The position numbers were made by a program, and so were the translations under genes. Below are positions 7,585-14,182 of a stretch of DNA of 17,509 nt, piece by piece; the stretch's first letter is position 1; the number at the start of each line of letters is the position of its first letter. The DNA is from Pseudomonadota bacterium (GTDB lineage Bacteria > Pseudomonadota > Alphaproteobacteria > Rhizobiales > Hyphomicrobiaceae), in assembly GCA_003242645.1 (NCBI GenBank), contig QGVC01000033.1, forward strand, positions 1 through 17,509. The letters are read 5' to 3'. Under the pieces are notes generated by a model. It saw nothing but the letters and a program-made list of their open reading frames with translations. It ran no database searches and was not told the origin of the DNA.

Positions 7585-7600
7585 CGCCGATTGAACGGCG
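7585..7600 (-). repeat. hairpin between acpP and fabF
   Basis: CGCCG-ATTGAA-CGGCG gives a perfect 5-bp stem with a 6-nt loop, 14 nt downstream of the acpP stop codon. No run of U follows in the transcript, so it is not a textbook terminator. It could stabilise or partly terminate the short, usually abundant acpP message ahead of fabF. Confidence 0.35.
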
Positions 7601-7614
7601 GCAGTTTCACGCTC

Positions 7615-7857
7615 TCAAGCCGCGTTTGCGTTCTTCTCGAGGAACCTGACTGCGTCGCCAACGGTCAGAATGTGCTCGGCAGCGTCGTCCGGGATCTCAC
7701 AGCCGAACTCCTCCTCGAAAGCCATAACGAGCTCCACCGTATCGAGGCTGTCCGCACCGAGATCATCAATGAAGGAGGCGTTCTCCGTCACCTTTTCCGC
7801 TTCCACGCCGAGGTGCTCGACCACGATCTTTTTCACGCGCTCGGCAACGTCGCTCAT
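7615..7857 (-). CDS. acpP: acyl carrier protein
   Basis: An acidic 80-aa protein that carries growing acyl chains on a phosphopantetheine arm. The attachment site is Ser37 in the invariant DSL motif of [17 protein letters not shown] (in two parts, 29-45). Length and composition are normal for AcpP, including [11 protein letters not shown] in helix III. The ATG at 7857 has GAGGG about 6 nt upstream. The gene is set apart from fabG by 270 bp, unusually long within this cluster, which suggests its own promoter and leader in addition to read-through. Confidence 0.97.
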   Translation of the reverse strand: MSDVAERVKKIVVEHLGVEAEKVTENASFIDDLGADSLDTVELVMAFEEEFGCEIPDDAAEHILTVGDAVRFLEKNANAA

Positions 7858-8127
7858 AGCATTTCCCTCGTATCGCCAGTCTTACCTTGAGATCCCTGAT
7901 TGTCGCCCTGATCGCTTCAAATCGGCCAAGGCGGAGTTTCCGAGCGGGCTACCAGAGTCACGGTGCGATGGAATTGAAATCGCCTGATCTCTGAAGCTTT
8001 TCCCCAGTACTCCTCACGAAAGCAGGCGCTCCTAACACACTTCACATCGCTTTACCAGCTTCGCGATGTCCCTGCCGAACAAGTTCTGGGTGACGCTCTA
8101 AGCCCTTGCTGTGAAATGGTTTTACGA
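7858..8127 (-). promoter_or_regulatory. acpP leader: acpP leader / intergenic region
   Basis: No gene is supported in these 270 bp between fabG and acpP. The main structure is a perfect 7-bp inverted repeat, ACATCGC (8044-8050) and GCGATGT (8063-8069), with a 12-nt centre that can also pair partly. It sits 58 nt after the fabG stop and 187 nt before the acpP start. I could not define a confident -35/-10 pair, though an independent acpP promoter is likely from the length and the high demand for ACP. Confidence 0.4.
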
Positions 8128-8865
8128 TCAGATCATGGCCATGCCGCCGTTCACGTGTAGAGTTTGACCGGTCATATAGCGCGCCTCCTCGCTTGCCAAG
8201 TAGAGGGCTGCGGCAGCGATGTCGTCCGGCTCGCCGAACTTTGCCGCAGGAATGTGCTGGGCTATGGCCTCGACCTGCTTTTCAGTCAGTACGTCGGTCA
8301 TAGCCGTCTTAATGAAACCGGGTGCGATGCAATTGGCTGTAATGCCGCGGGATGCAACCTCGCGAGCCAATGATTTGGTCATGCCGATCATGCCAGCCTT
8401 GGCTGCAGCGTAATTGCCCTGGCCTGGGTTGCCGATAATGCCAGAAATGGACGTGATGTTGATGATCCGCCCCCACTGGCGGCGCATCATATTCCGCAAA
8501 GCCGCACGGCACAGGATGAAGGTGGCCGTGAGATTGACGGCGATCACCTCGTCCCACTCTTCATCCTTCATGCGAACGAAAAGGTTGTCCTTGGTCACGC
8601 CGGCGTTGTTGACCAAAATATCCAGTGTGCCGAGCTTGGCCTCGGCTTCACCGGCGAGCTTCTGGACGGCGGCGCGATCACTCAGGTCGCAGGGGACGAT
8701 ATGAACGCGCTCGTTGAGCTCATTGGCCAAGGCCTCTAGCCGGTCGATTTTCGTCCCGGAGATCGCGACCGATGCGCCAGCGGCATGCAGCTTCCGCGCA
8801 ATTGCGCTGCCGATGCCCCCGCTCGCCCCAGTTATGAGCGCACCCCTGCCGGTCAAATTGAACAT
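8128..8865 (-). CDS. fabG: 3-oxoacyl-ACP reductase
   Basis: NADPH-dependent reduction of 3-oxoacyl-ACP to 3-hydroxyacyl-ACP, the first reduction in each elongation cycle. A 245-aa classical short-chain dehydrogenase with TGASGGIG (12-19) for cofactor binding, NNAG (86-89), and the active-site Ser139, Tyr152 and Lys156 (YAAAK). It ends with TGQTLHVNGGMAMI, typical of true FabG. The ATG lies 6 nt after the fabD stop and its Shine-Dalgarno, GGGAGG, is embedded in the last codons of fabD, so the two are very likely translationally coupled. Confidence 0.96.
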   Translation of the reverse strand: MFNLTGRGALITGASGGIGSAIARKLHAAGASVAISGTKIDRLEALANELNERVHIVPCDLSDRAAVQKLAGEAEAKLGTLDILVNNAGVTKDNLFVRMKDEEWDEVIAVNLTATFILCRAALRNMMRRQWGRIINITSISGIIGNPGQGNYAAAKAGMIGMTKSLAREVASRGITANCIAPGFIKTAMTDVLTEKQVEAIAQHIPAAKFGEPDDIAAAALYLASEEARYMTGQTLHVNGGMAMI

Positions 8866-8871
8866 TCCGCA

Positions 8872-9819
8872 TTACCTCCCGAGTGCCGCGAGTGCCTCGT
8901 CCACGTCCGCAGGCGAGCCGACGGAAACCGCGTTGGCGTCCTTCAAAATTCGCTTGATGAGGCCCGTCAATACCTTACCCGCCCCGATCTCGTAGAAGTC
9001 GGTAACGCCGAGCTCACTCATTTTCAGCACCGATTCGCGCCAGCGCACGGTGCCCGTAACCTGCTCCACAAGGCGCTTCCTGATCTCTTCCGGATCGCTG
9101 ATCGGCTCCGCGAGGACATTGGAAACGACCGGCACCACGGGCCTACGGATTTCAACTTTTCCCAGCTCCTCAGCCATCACATCTGCTGCCGGTTTCATAA
9201 GGGAGCAATGGAACGGAGCGCTCACCGGCAGGGGGATGGCCCGGCGTACCCCGTGCTTGCGGCCGACTTCAGCGACTCGGTCGATGGCGGATTTATGACC
9301 CGAAAGCACGACCTGGGCCGGCTCGTTATCGTTAGCGACCTGGCAAACATCGCCCTGCGCCGCCTCTGCCGCGACTTTCTCTGCGACGTCGAGCCCCACC
9401 CCGAGCAAGGCCACCATGGCGCCTTGCCCAACCGGCACCGCTTGCTGCATCGCCTTTCCGCGCGCCCGGAGGAGCCTTGCGGCATCCTTCACGGATATTG
9501 CCCCAGCCGCTGCCAGGGCTGAGTACTCTCCGAGCGAGTGGCCAGCAACATAGGCGACCTTGTCCGCGAGCTTGAAGCCCTTCTCGACCTCCAGCACGCG
9601 AATCACGGCCATGGAGACGGCCATAAGTGCTGGCTGGGCGTTCTCCGTCAGGGTCAGGACGTCTTTGGGGCCTTCCCAGATGATTCGGGACAGCGGCTCG
9701 CCCAAGGCCTCGTCCACCTCGTTGAAGACCTCTTGCGCCGCCTTGTAGGCCTGGGCGAGTTCCCGGCCCATGCCGACTTCCTGGCTACCCTGGCCCGGGA
9801 AGACGAATGCCACCGCCAT
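8872..9819 (-). CDS. fabD: malonyl-CoA:ACP transacylase
   Basis: Transfers malonyl from CoA to AcpP to supply the elongation unit. The 315-aa product has the N-terminal FPGQGSQ (7-13) that forms the oxyanion hole, the nucleophile Ser95 in GHSLGEYSAL, Arg120 for the malonyl carboxylate, and His204 in SAPFHCSLM. It is the first gene of the leftward block, preceded by a candidate promoter at 9915-9944. The ATG at 9819 has only a loosely placed GGGG upstream, but it gives the standard N-terminus MAVAFVFPGQGSQ. Confidence 0.96.
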   Translation of the reverse strand: MAVAFVFPGQGSQEVGMGRELAQAYKAAQEVFNEVDEALGEPLSRIIWEGPKDVLTLTENAQPALMAVSMAVIRVLEVEKGFKLADKVAYVAGHSLGEYSALAAAGAISVKDAARLLRARGKAMQQAVPVGQGAMVALLGVGLDVAEKVAAEAAQGDVCQVANDNEPAQVVLSGHKSAIDRVAEVGRKHGVRRAIPLPVSAPFHCSLMKPAADVMAEELGKVEIRRPVVPVVSNVLAEPISDPEEIRKRLVEQVTGTVRWRESVLKMSELGVTDFYEIGAGKVLTGLIKRILKDANAVSVGSPADVDEALAALGR

Positions 9820-9914
9820 CTATGCTGCCGCCCCTGGGTTTCCTTGGCGAGCCGTGAGCAACGCCGGGCCAATTACCCTGCGCTTTCACTCCTCGCCGTT
9901 AATTGTTTCCCGCG

Positions 9915-9944
9915 CTTTAGGCACGGCTCAGCTGGCGATGTCAA
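9915..9944 (-). promoter_or_regulatory. candidate fabD promoter
   Basis: On the - strand, TTGACA (9944-9939) is a perfect -35 box, followed after 18 bp by CTAAAG (9920-9915) as a possible -10 box. Transcription would begin near 9908, giving a leader of about 90 nt before fabD. The -35 box is strong and the -10 box is poor, so the call rests mainly on the -35 and the location. Confidence 0.5.
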
Positions 9945-9965
9945 GCGACCCGGATGCGAAGAGGC

Positions 9966-9993
9966 TTGCAGTGCGCGCCGGTTCGCGTATAAG
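9966..9993 (+). promoter_or_regulatory. candidate rpsF promoter
   Basis: On the + strand, TTGCAG (9966-9971) and TATAAG (9988-9993) are separated by 16 bp, resembling housekeeping-sigma promoters of alphaproteobacterial ribosomal genes. Transcription would begin near 10000, giving a leader of about 200 nt before rpsF. Its -35 box lies 21 bp from the -35 box of the candidate fabD promoter on the opposite strand. Confidence 0.5.
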
Positions 9994-10120
9994 GAGCGCG
10001 TTCCGAAGCCATTCCGGTTGGAGGCTGAACGGCGGGGCGTGTTTTTTCTGGCACGCTTCGGGGCGGGTCCCCGTGCCGCCGGTGTCTCTGCTCTTTGAGG
10101 TCGTCTTTGAGGCCTTTCGC

Positions 10121-10167
10121 ACCGCTGATTCGCGGTTTGACCGGCCTCAATAGAGGCTCTGCGCCGG
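10121..10167 (+). promoter_or_regulatory. rpsF leader hairpins, candidate S6:S18 autoregulatory structure
   Basis: Two hairpins lie 35-80 nt before the rpsF start. The first is ACCGC-(6 nt)-GCGGT (10121-10136). The second has the inner stem GCCTC-AATA-GAGGC (10144-10157), enclosed by CCG (10141-10143) pairing with CGG (10165-10167), leaving a 3' bulge of seven nt. Leaders of rpsF operons in several phyla are known to carry a bulged stem-loop with a CCG element bound by the S6:S18 complex. The match to that motif here is by general shape only. Confidence 0.35.
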
Positions 10168-10201
10168 AATGGACAACATGAGGTGAAAGGCGAAAATCTC
10201 C

Positions 10202-10642
10202 ATGCCACTTTACGAGCACGTTTTCCTGGCGCGCCAGGAGGTCTCGCCTCAACAGGTCGAGGCGATGATCGAAGAGTTCAGCCAGGTCATCAAGGAAGGC
10301 GGCGGTACGGTCGGGAAGACCGAGTACTGGGGGCTCAAGACCCTCGCCTATAAGATCAAGAAGAACCGCAAGGCTCATTATGCGCTCATGAACATCGACG
10401 CGCCTGCCCACGTGGTGGCCGAGATGGAGCGGCGCATGAGAATATCCAGCGATGTCCTGCGGTTCTTGACGGTGCGCGTCGACGAGCATGAGACGGAGCC
10501 CTCTGTCCAGATGCGGAAGGGTGACGATAGGCGCGACAGCCGGAGCAGCTCACGCAGCCAGCGTGCGGAAGGTGCCTCCACGTTCCGAGCTCGGGCGGGT
10601 GGCGCTAAGACCGATAGCGAAGAAGCGGAGTCGGAGGAGTAA
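10202..10642 (+). CDS. rpsF: 30S ribosomal protein S6
   Basis: A small-subunit protein that binds 16S rRNA together with S18. The 146-aa product begins [13 protein letters not shown] and shows the S6 core [20 protein letters not shown] (41-60) and [19 protein letters not shown]. Residues from about 100 on form a charged Arg/Ser-rich then Glu-rich tail, longer than in many bacteria but common in alphaproteobacteria. It heads the rightward block, behind a 200-nt leader with hairpins. The rpsR Shine-Dalgarno is embedded in its last codons. Confidence 0.96.
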   Translation: MPLYEHVFLARQEVSPQQVEAMIEEFSQVIKEGGGTVGKTEYWGLKTLAYKIKKNRKAHYALMNIDAPAHVVAEMERRMRISSDVLRFLTVRVDEHETEPSVQMRKGDDRRDSRSSSRSQRAEGASTFRARAGGAKTDSEEAESEE

Positions 10643-10645
10643 GCC

Positions 10646-10894
10646 ATGGCTGACGTATCGGCTGTAGGTCCCCGCCGGCCTTTCCAACGGCGCCGCAAGA
10701 CGTGCCCGTTCTCTGGCCAGAACGCGCCGAAGATCGACTACAAGGATGTCCGCCTGCTCAGCCGGTTCATCTCTGAGCGCGGTAAGATTGTGCCAAGCCG
10801 CATAACGGCGGTCTCGGCGAAAAAGCAGCGGGAGCTTGCCCGGGCCATCAAACGGGCGCGATTCCTTGGGCTTCTGCCCTACGTTGTGAAGTAG
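10646..10894 (+). CDS. rpsR: 30S ribosomal protein S18
   Basis: The partner of S6 on the platform of the 30S subunit. The 82-aa basic protein has the S18 signature [29 protein letters not shown] (in the middle) and [20 protein letters not shown] towards the C-terminus. The ATG at 10646 is 3 nt after the rpsF stop, with GGAGG at 10633-10637, so the two are translationally linked and made together, as expected for proteins that assemble as a pair. Confidence 0.97.
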   Translation: MADVSAVGPRRPFQRRRKTCPFSGQNAPKIDYKDVRLLSRFISERGKIVPSRITAVSAKKQRELARAIKRARFLGLLPYVVK

Positions 10895-10992
10895 GCTCTT
10901 GGAGCCGGCGGCCCGCCTGCGGTATGCGCTGGGGCGGGATCGTTTGAGAAGGACACGTGGTTGAGGCAGGCCCCCATTTTGGGGTCGGCCTC
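10894..10992 (+). repeat. three consecutive hairpins between rpsR and the DUF2232 gene
   Basis: The rpsR stop codon runs into GGCTC-TTG-GAGCC (10894-10906). Next is a GC-rich stem CCCGCC/GGCGGG (10912-10938) with an inner GCG/CGC pair. The third, GAGGC/GCCTC (10963-10992), encloses CCCC-ATTTT-GGGG. None is followed by a proper T-tract. Together they fill most of the 127-bp gap and could cut read-through from highly expressed ribosomal genes into a membrane-protein gene. Confidence 0.4.
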
Positions 10993-11021
10993 TAACCGCC
11001 AAGCGCGGGACAGCTGGTGCC

Positions 11022-11975
11022 ATGCCTTTTTCCCTCCTCATCGGTTGCGGAGCCGGGCTCGTCTCGGCGCTTCTTTTTGCGTCCGCATCGACGGGCACGC
11101 TGCTGGGCTTGCTGGTCCTCGTCTTCCTGACACCGCTGCCAGTGGCCATTACAGGCCTGGGATGGGGCTGGCCATCCGCCGCGACCGCGGCTGTCTCGGC
11201 AGCCATCGTCATTGCTGTGCTCGTCACGCCGCGTGCCGCGCTGCTCCACTTGATCGCGCTCGGGCTGCCGACGGTGATTCTCTCCTATCTTACGCTTCTC
11301 AACCGGACCGTGCTGATCGGCGGTGAGGAGCGCGTCGAGTGGTATCCCATTGGCCGCATCGTCGCGATCACGTCCGTCATTGCGGGTTGCCTCGCGACGC
11401 TTGCCCTGCTTTCGACCGCCACCGACATGGAGGGCCTGCGCTCCTCTCTCAGGGAAACCCTCCAGAACTATTTTGTACGGCAGCTCGAAGCCGCCCAGCC
11501 GGGCGGGCAGACGCTGGGCGAGGAGGAGCTGGCGACGTTCACCGAGCTGATGGTCGTGAGCTTCGCGGGCGCGATCTCGACCGTGTGGATGTCCATCGCG
11601 ATGCTCAATCTCTGGCTCGCCGGACTGGTGACGCGCACCTCGGGCCTTCTCGTTCGGCCCTGGCCGGAGCTGTCGAACATCACGCTGCCGCGGCAAATGC
11701 CGCTCGCATTTGCGGTAGCAGTTGTACTCACATTTCTTCCGGGCTACCTGGGCCTGATCGCCTCCGGGTTTGCCAGCGCATTCGTGCTTGCGTTTCTGCT
11801 CGTCGGTCTTGCCGTGCTGCACCATGTGACGCGCGGCATGTCCATGCGGGCGCTCATACTTTTCGCGGTTTACGCTTCACTCGTTCTTCTGAACCCGTTC
11901 AGCGGACTGGCGGTGGCCATGATTGGTCTCGCCGAGCCAATCTCGCCTTTGAAGCGCAAGTTGCCGCCGTCCTGA
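11022..11975 (+). CDS. DUF2232 family predicted membrane protein
   Basis: A 317-aa protein with about eight hydrophobic segments (roughly 5-20, 27-46, 53-70, 72-93, 110-132, 172-200, 228-268 as two, and 276-302). A hydrophilic stretch at about 134-170 is acidic and likely lies on one face of the membrane. The gene position between rpsR and rplI and the overall pattern fit DUF2232, the family that includes Bacillus YybS. No function is established. The ATG at 11022 has a weak GGGACA upstream. It is separated from rpsR by three hairpins and from rplI by 48 bp, so rplI may be transcribed through it. Confidence 0.8.
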   Translation: MPFSLLIGCGAGLVSALLFASASTGTLLGLLVLVFLTPLPVAITGLGWGWPSAATAAVSAAIVIAVLVTPRAALLHLIALGLPTVILSYLTLLNRTVLIGGEERVEWYPIGRIVAITSVIAGCLATLALLSTATDMEGLRSSLRETLQNYFVRQLEAAQPGGQTLGEEELATFTELMVVSFAGAISTVWMSIAMLNLWLAGLVTRTSGLLVRPWPELSNITLPRQMPLAFAVAVVLTFLPGYLGLIASGFASAFVLAFLLVGLAVLHHVTRGMSMRALILFAVYASLVLLNPFSGLAVAMIGLAEPISPLKRKLPPS

Positions 11976-12023
11976 TCATCGTCAGCCAACCACCAGATCA
12001 GACTACGAAGGAGTAGAACAGTT

Positions 12024-12611
12024 ATGCAGGTCATCCTCTTGGAACGCGTCGGCCGCCTCGGCCAGATGGGTGACGTCGTCAACGTCAAGGACGGTTACGC
12101 CCGCAACTTCCTTCTGCCCAAGGGCAAGGCGCTTCGGGCCACGAAGGAGAACTTGGAGGAATTCCAGAGGCGCCGGGTGCAGCTTGAAGCGCGGAACCTG
12201 GAGCTCCGGAAAGAGGCGGAAGCCGTCGCCGAAAAGCTCAACGGGAAGCAGTTCGTATCGATTCGCCAAGCCGGCGATACGGGTCAGCTTTATGGCTCCG
12301 TCTCAACCCGCGACATCGCCACGCTATTGAAGGACGGCGGCTTCACGATCGAGCGCACGCAGGTCATCCTTGATCGGCCGATCAAGTCGCTCGGAATGCA
12401 CGAGGTCCGGATCTCTCTGCATCCCGAGGTTGAGGTCAAGGTGGTCATCAACGTCGCCCGGTCGGAGGAGGAGGCTGATCGGCAAGCCCGCGGCGAGGAC
12501 GTGACCGTTGTCCGCGAAGAGCGGTTGGAGCTGGAGACGTTCAATCCTGAGGCTGTGTTCGAGGCGGCTGCCGAGGCGCAAACCAGTGGCGAGGAGAGCC
12601 GGTCTGCCTAA
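12024..12611 (+). CDS. rplI: 50S ribosomal protein L9
   Basis: Binds 23S rRNA near the L1 stalk and helps maintain reading frame. The 195-aa product opens with the L9 N-domain [17 protein letters not shown] and [18 protein letters not shown] (23-40). A long connecting helix rich in Glu/Arg (41-75) and a C-domain with [16 protein letters not shown] (88-102) follow. Residues 150-195 are an acidic extension absent from E. coli L9 (149 aa) but frequent in alphaproteobacteria. AAGGAG lies 10 nt before the ATG. Confidence 0.96.
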   Translation: MQVILLERVGRLGQMGDVVNVKDGYARNFLLPKGKALRATKENLEEFQRRRVQLEARNLELRKEAEAVAEKLNGKQFVSIRQAGDTGQLYGSVSTRDIATLLKDGGFTIERTQVILDRPIKSLGMHEVRISLHPEVEVKVVINVARSEEEADRQARGEDVTVVREERLELETFNPEAVFEAAAEAQTSGEESRSA

Positions 12612-12612
12612 G

Positions 12613-12724
12613 GGCCGGCCACTGAGCTCAGTTAACCGCCTGTTCCTTGCGGTGTGTTGCAGCAGCACAGCAAACCCGTCTTGCTGTGCTCGCCGGAAGC
12701 AGGCACTCTTTTGCTCACTGTGAG
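12613..12724. repeat. cluster of palindromes in the rplI-cfa gap, including a 10-bp hairpin
   Basis: The 159-bp gap holds GGCCGGCC (12613-12620), the perfect 12-nt palindrome ACTGAGCTCAGT (12621-12632), a perfect 10-bp stem AGCACAGCAA / TTGCTGTGCT with a 7-nt loop (12664-12690), and CTCAC-T-GTGAG (12714-12724). The long stem is the strongest hairpin seen in the window. It lacks a T-tract directly after it (a short CTCTTTT begins 16 nt later), so it is a candidate terminator or attenuator rather than a certain one. Regulatory sites for cfa may also lie here. Confidence 0.5.
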
Positions 12725-12770
12725 TTAGGAGCTGCGTGTAGGCGCGTCGCTAAGCCCAGGAGGCCCCGTC

Positions 12771-14021
12771 ATGTTCTGGCCACTGGAACTCATACTTCGC
12801 CGGGTCGTCGTCAGCGGCACCCTCAAGGTCACTGACGCGAAGGGGCAAGTCTATCGATTTGGAGACGGGTCCGGCGCCGAGATTGCCATTCGATTCGCTG
12901 ACGGCGCGGCTGAATGGGCAGTGGCCTGGGATCCTGAGCTCGCCATCGGCGAGACCTACATGCAGGGCCGGCTGATCGTCGAGAACGGCAACATCTATGA
13001 TCTGCTTGCGCTGCTGATGAGCAACACGTCCGCGCAGAAGCCTCCGGGATGGCTGCGCTGGTTCGATGCAACGCGGCGTCTGGGCCGGCGGCTGCAGCAA
13101 TTCAATCCGCGTGGGCGGGCACGGCGCAACGCGTCCTATCACTACGACATCGACGGGGCCATTTACGACCTGTTCCTCGATCCGGACCGCCAATACTCGT
13201 GTGCCTACTTCCTCCCCGGCCTCGATCTCGCTGGCGCTCAGCACGCCAAGAAGGTGCATCTCGCGTCCAAGATGGCCCTGAGTCCGGGCCACAGGGTCCT
13301 CGACATCGGCTCAGGCTGGGGCGGACTGGCCCTCTGGCTCGCAACCAACACCGGCTGCCAGGTGAAAGGCGTAACGCTCAGCAGCGAGCAACTCGCTGTC
13401 GCCCAGGAGCGTGCGCGCAAGCAGGGGCTCTCCTCCGTCGTAGAGTTCGCCCTGGAGGATTACCGCGAGGTGGCGGGCAAGTTCGACCGCATCGTGTCGG
13501 TCGGCATGTTCGAGCACGTCGGCGTGAACCATTACGGAACTTTCTTCCGCCGGATCAACGAGCTGCTCGATGACGACGGCGTGGCGGTGCTGCACTCGAT
13601 CGGCCGCTCCGATGGTCCGGGATACACCAACCCGTTCATCGCCAAGTACATTTTCCCCGGCGGCTATATCCCAGCGCTATCGGAAGTCCTCCCAGCCATA
13701 GAACGCGCCGGGCTGATCGTCTCCGACATCGAAATCCTGCGCCTGCATTACGCCGAGACGCTCAAGGCATGGCGCGAGCGATTCATGGCTCGCCGCGACG
13801 AGGCCGTTGCTCTCAAAGGCGAGGAATTCTGCCGGATGTGGGAGTTCTACCTCGCCGGGTCCGAAGCGGCGTTCCGCTACCACGGGCTCATCGTGTTCCA
13901 GATCCAGATGGTGAAGCGGATCGACGCGCTGCCGATCACCCGCGATTACATGTTCGAGGCCGAACAGCGGTTGAGCCAAGGCGCCGCCCCTTCAAAGCCT
14001 GCACGTCTTGCGGGCGAGTAA
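12771..14021 (+). CDS. cfa: cyclopropane-fatty-acyl-phospholipid synthase family protein
   Basis: Transfers a methylene from S-adenosylmethionine onto the double bond of unsaturated acyl chains in membrane phospholipids. The 416-aa protein has an N-terminal lipid-binding region (1-120), YSCAYF (142-147), the SAM motif VLDIGSGWGG (176-185), GVTLSSEQ (200-207), VGMFEHVG (244-251) and YIFPGGYIP (293-301), all conserved in CFA synthases. A related tuberculostearic or methyl-branching activity cannot be excluded. AGGAGG lies 7 nt before the ATG. The gene stands between rplI and dnaB, preceded by strong palindromes, and so probably has its own control; in many bacteria cfa rises in stationary phase. 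Confidence 0.9.
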   Translation: MFWPLELILRRVVVSGTLKVTDAKGQVYRFGDGSGAEIAIRFADGAAEWAVAWDPELAIGETYMQGRLIVENGNIYDLLALLMSNTSAQKPPGWLRWFDATRRLGRRLQQFNPRGRARRNASYHYDIDGAIYDLFLDPDRQYSCAYFLPGLDLAGAQHAKKVHLASKMALSPGHRVLDIGSGWGGLALWLATNTGCQVKGVTLSSEQLAVAQERARKQGLSSVVEFALEDYREVAGKFDRIVSVGMFEHVGVNHYGTFFRRINELLDDDGVAVLHSIGRSDGPGYTNPFIAKYIFPGGYIPALSEVLPAIERAGLIVSDIEILRLHYAETLKAWRERFMARRDEAVALKGEEFCRMWEFYLAGSEAAFRYHGLIVFQIQMVKRIDALPITRDYMFEAEQRLSQGAAPSKPARLAGE

Positions 14022-14066
14022 CTTTGCACTTTCGCGCTGAATTCACGTAGTCTGTTTCAAATCACT

Positions 14067-14099
14067 GGCCGATTCGCACCGTAGCAAGCGCGTTCGGCC
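14067..14099. repeat. inverted repeat in the cfa-dnaB gap
   Basis: GGCCGA (14067-14072) and TCGGCC (14094-14099) form a perfect 6-bp stem, with an inner CGC/GCG pair (14075-14077 and 14088-14090). A second stem, CCCAG/CTGGG (14142-14159), lies closer to dnaB. The 161-bp gap otherwise holds no gene and no clear promoter. The first structure could end the cfa transcript, but no T-tract follows. Confidence 0.35.
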
Positions 14100-14182
14100 G
14101 TCGATGTGCATTGCGGGGATGGCCCATTCCCGGGGACACTTCCCAGAGCTGATCCTGGGCGGGATCTGATAGCTTCGCACGC

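Noticed and set aside
9873..10208. Small leftward frames in the fabD-rpsF gap
   Set aside because: They span both candidate promoters and the rpsF leader, and the products are Arg-rich without homology that I recognise.
10992..11825. A 277-codon leftward frame opposite the DUF2232 gene
   Set aside because: Low-complexity, highly charged product typical of the reverse complement of a membrane-protein gene.
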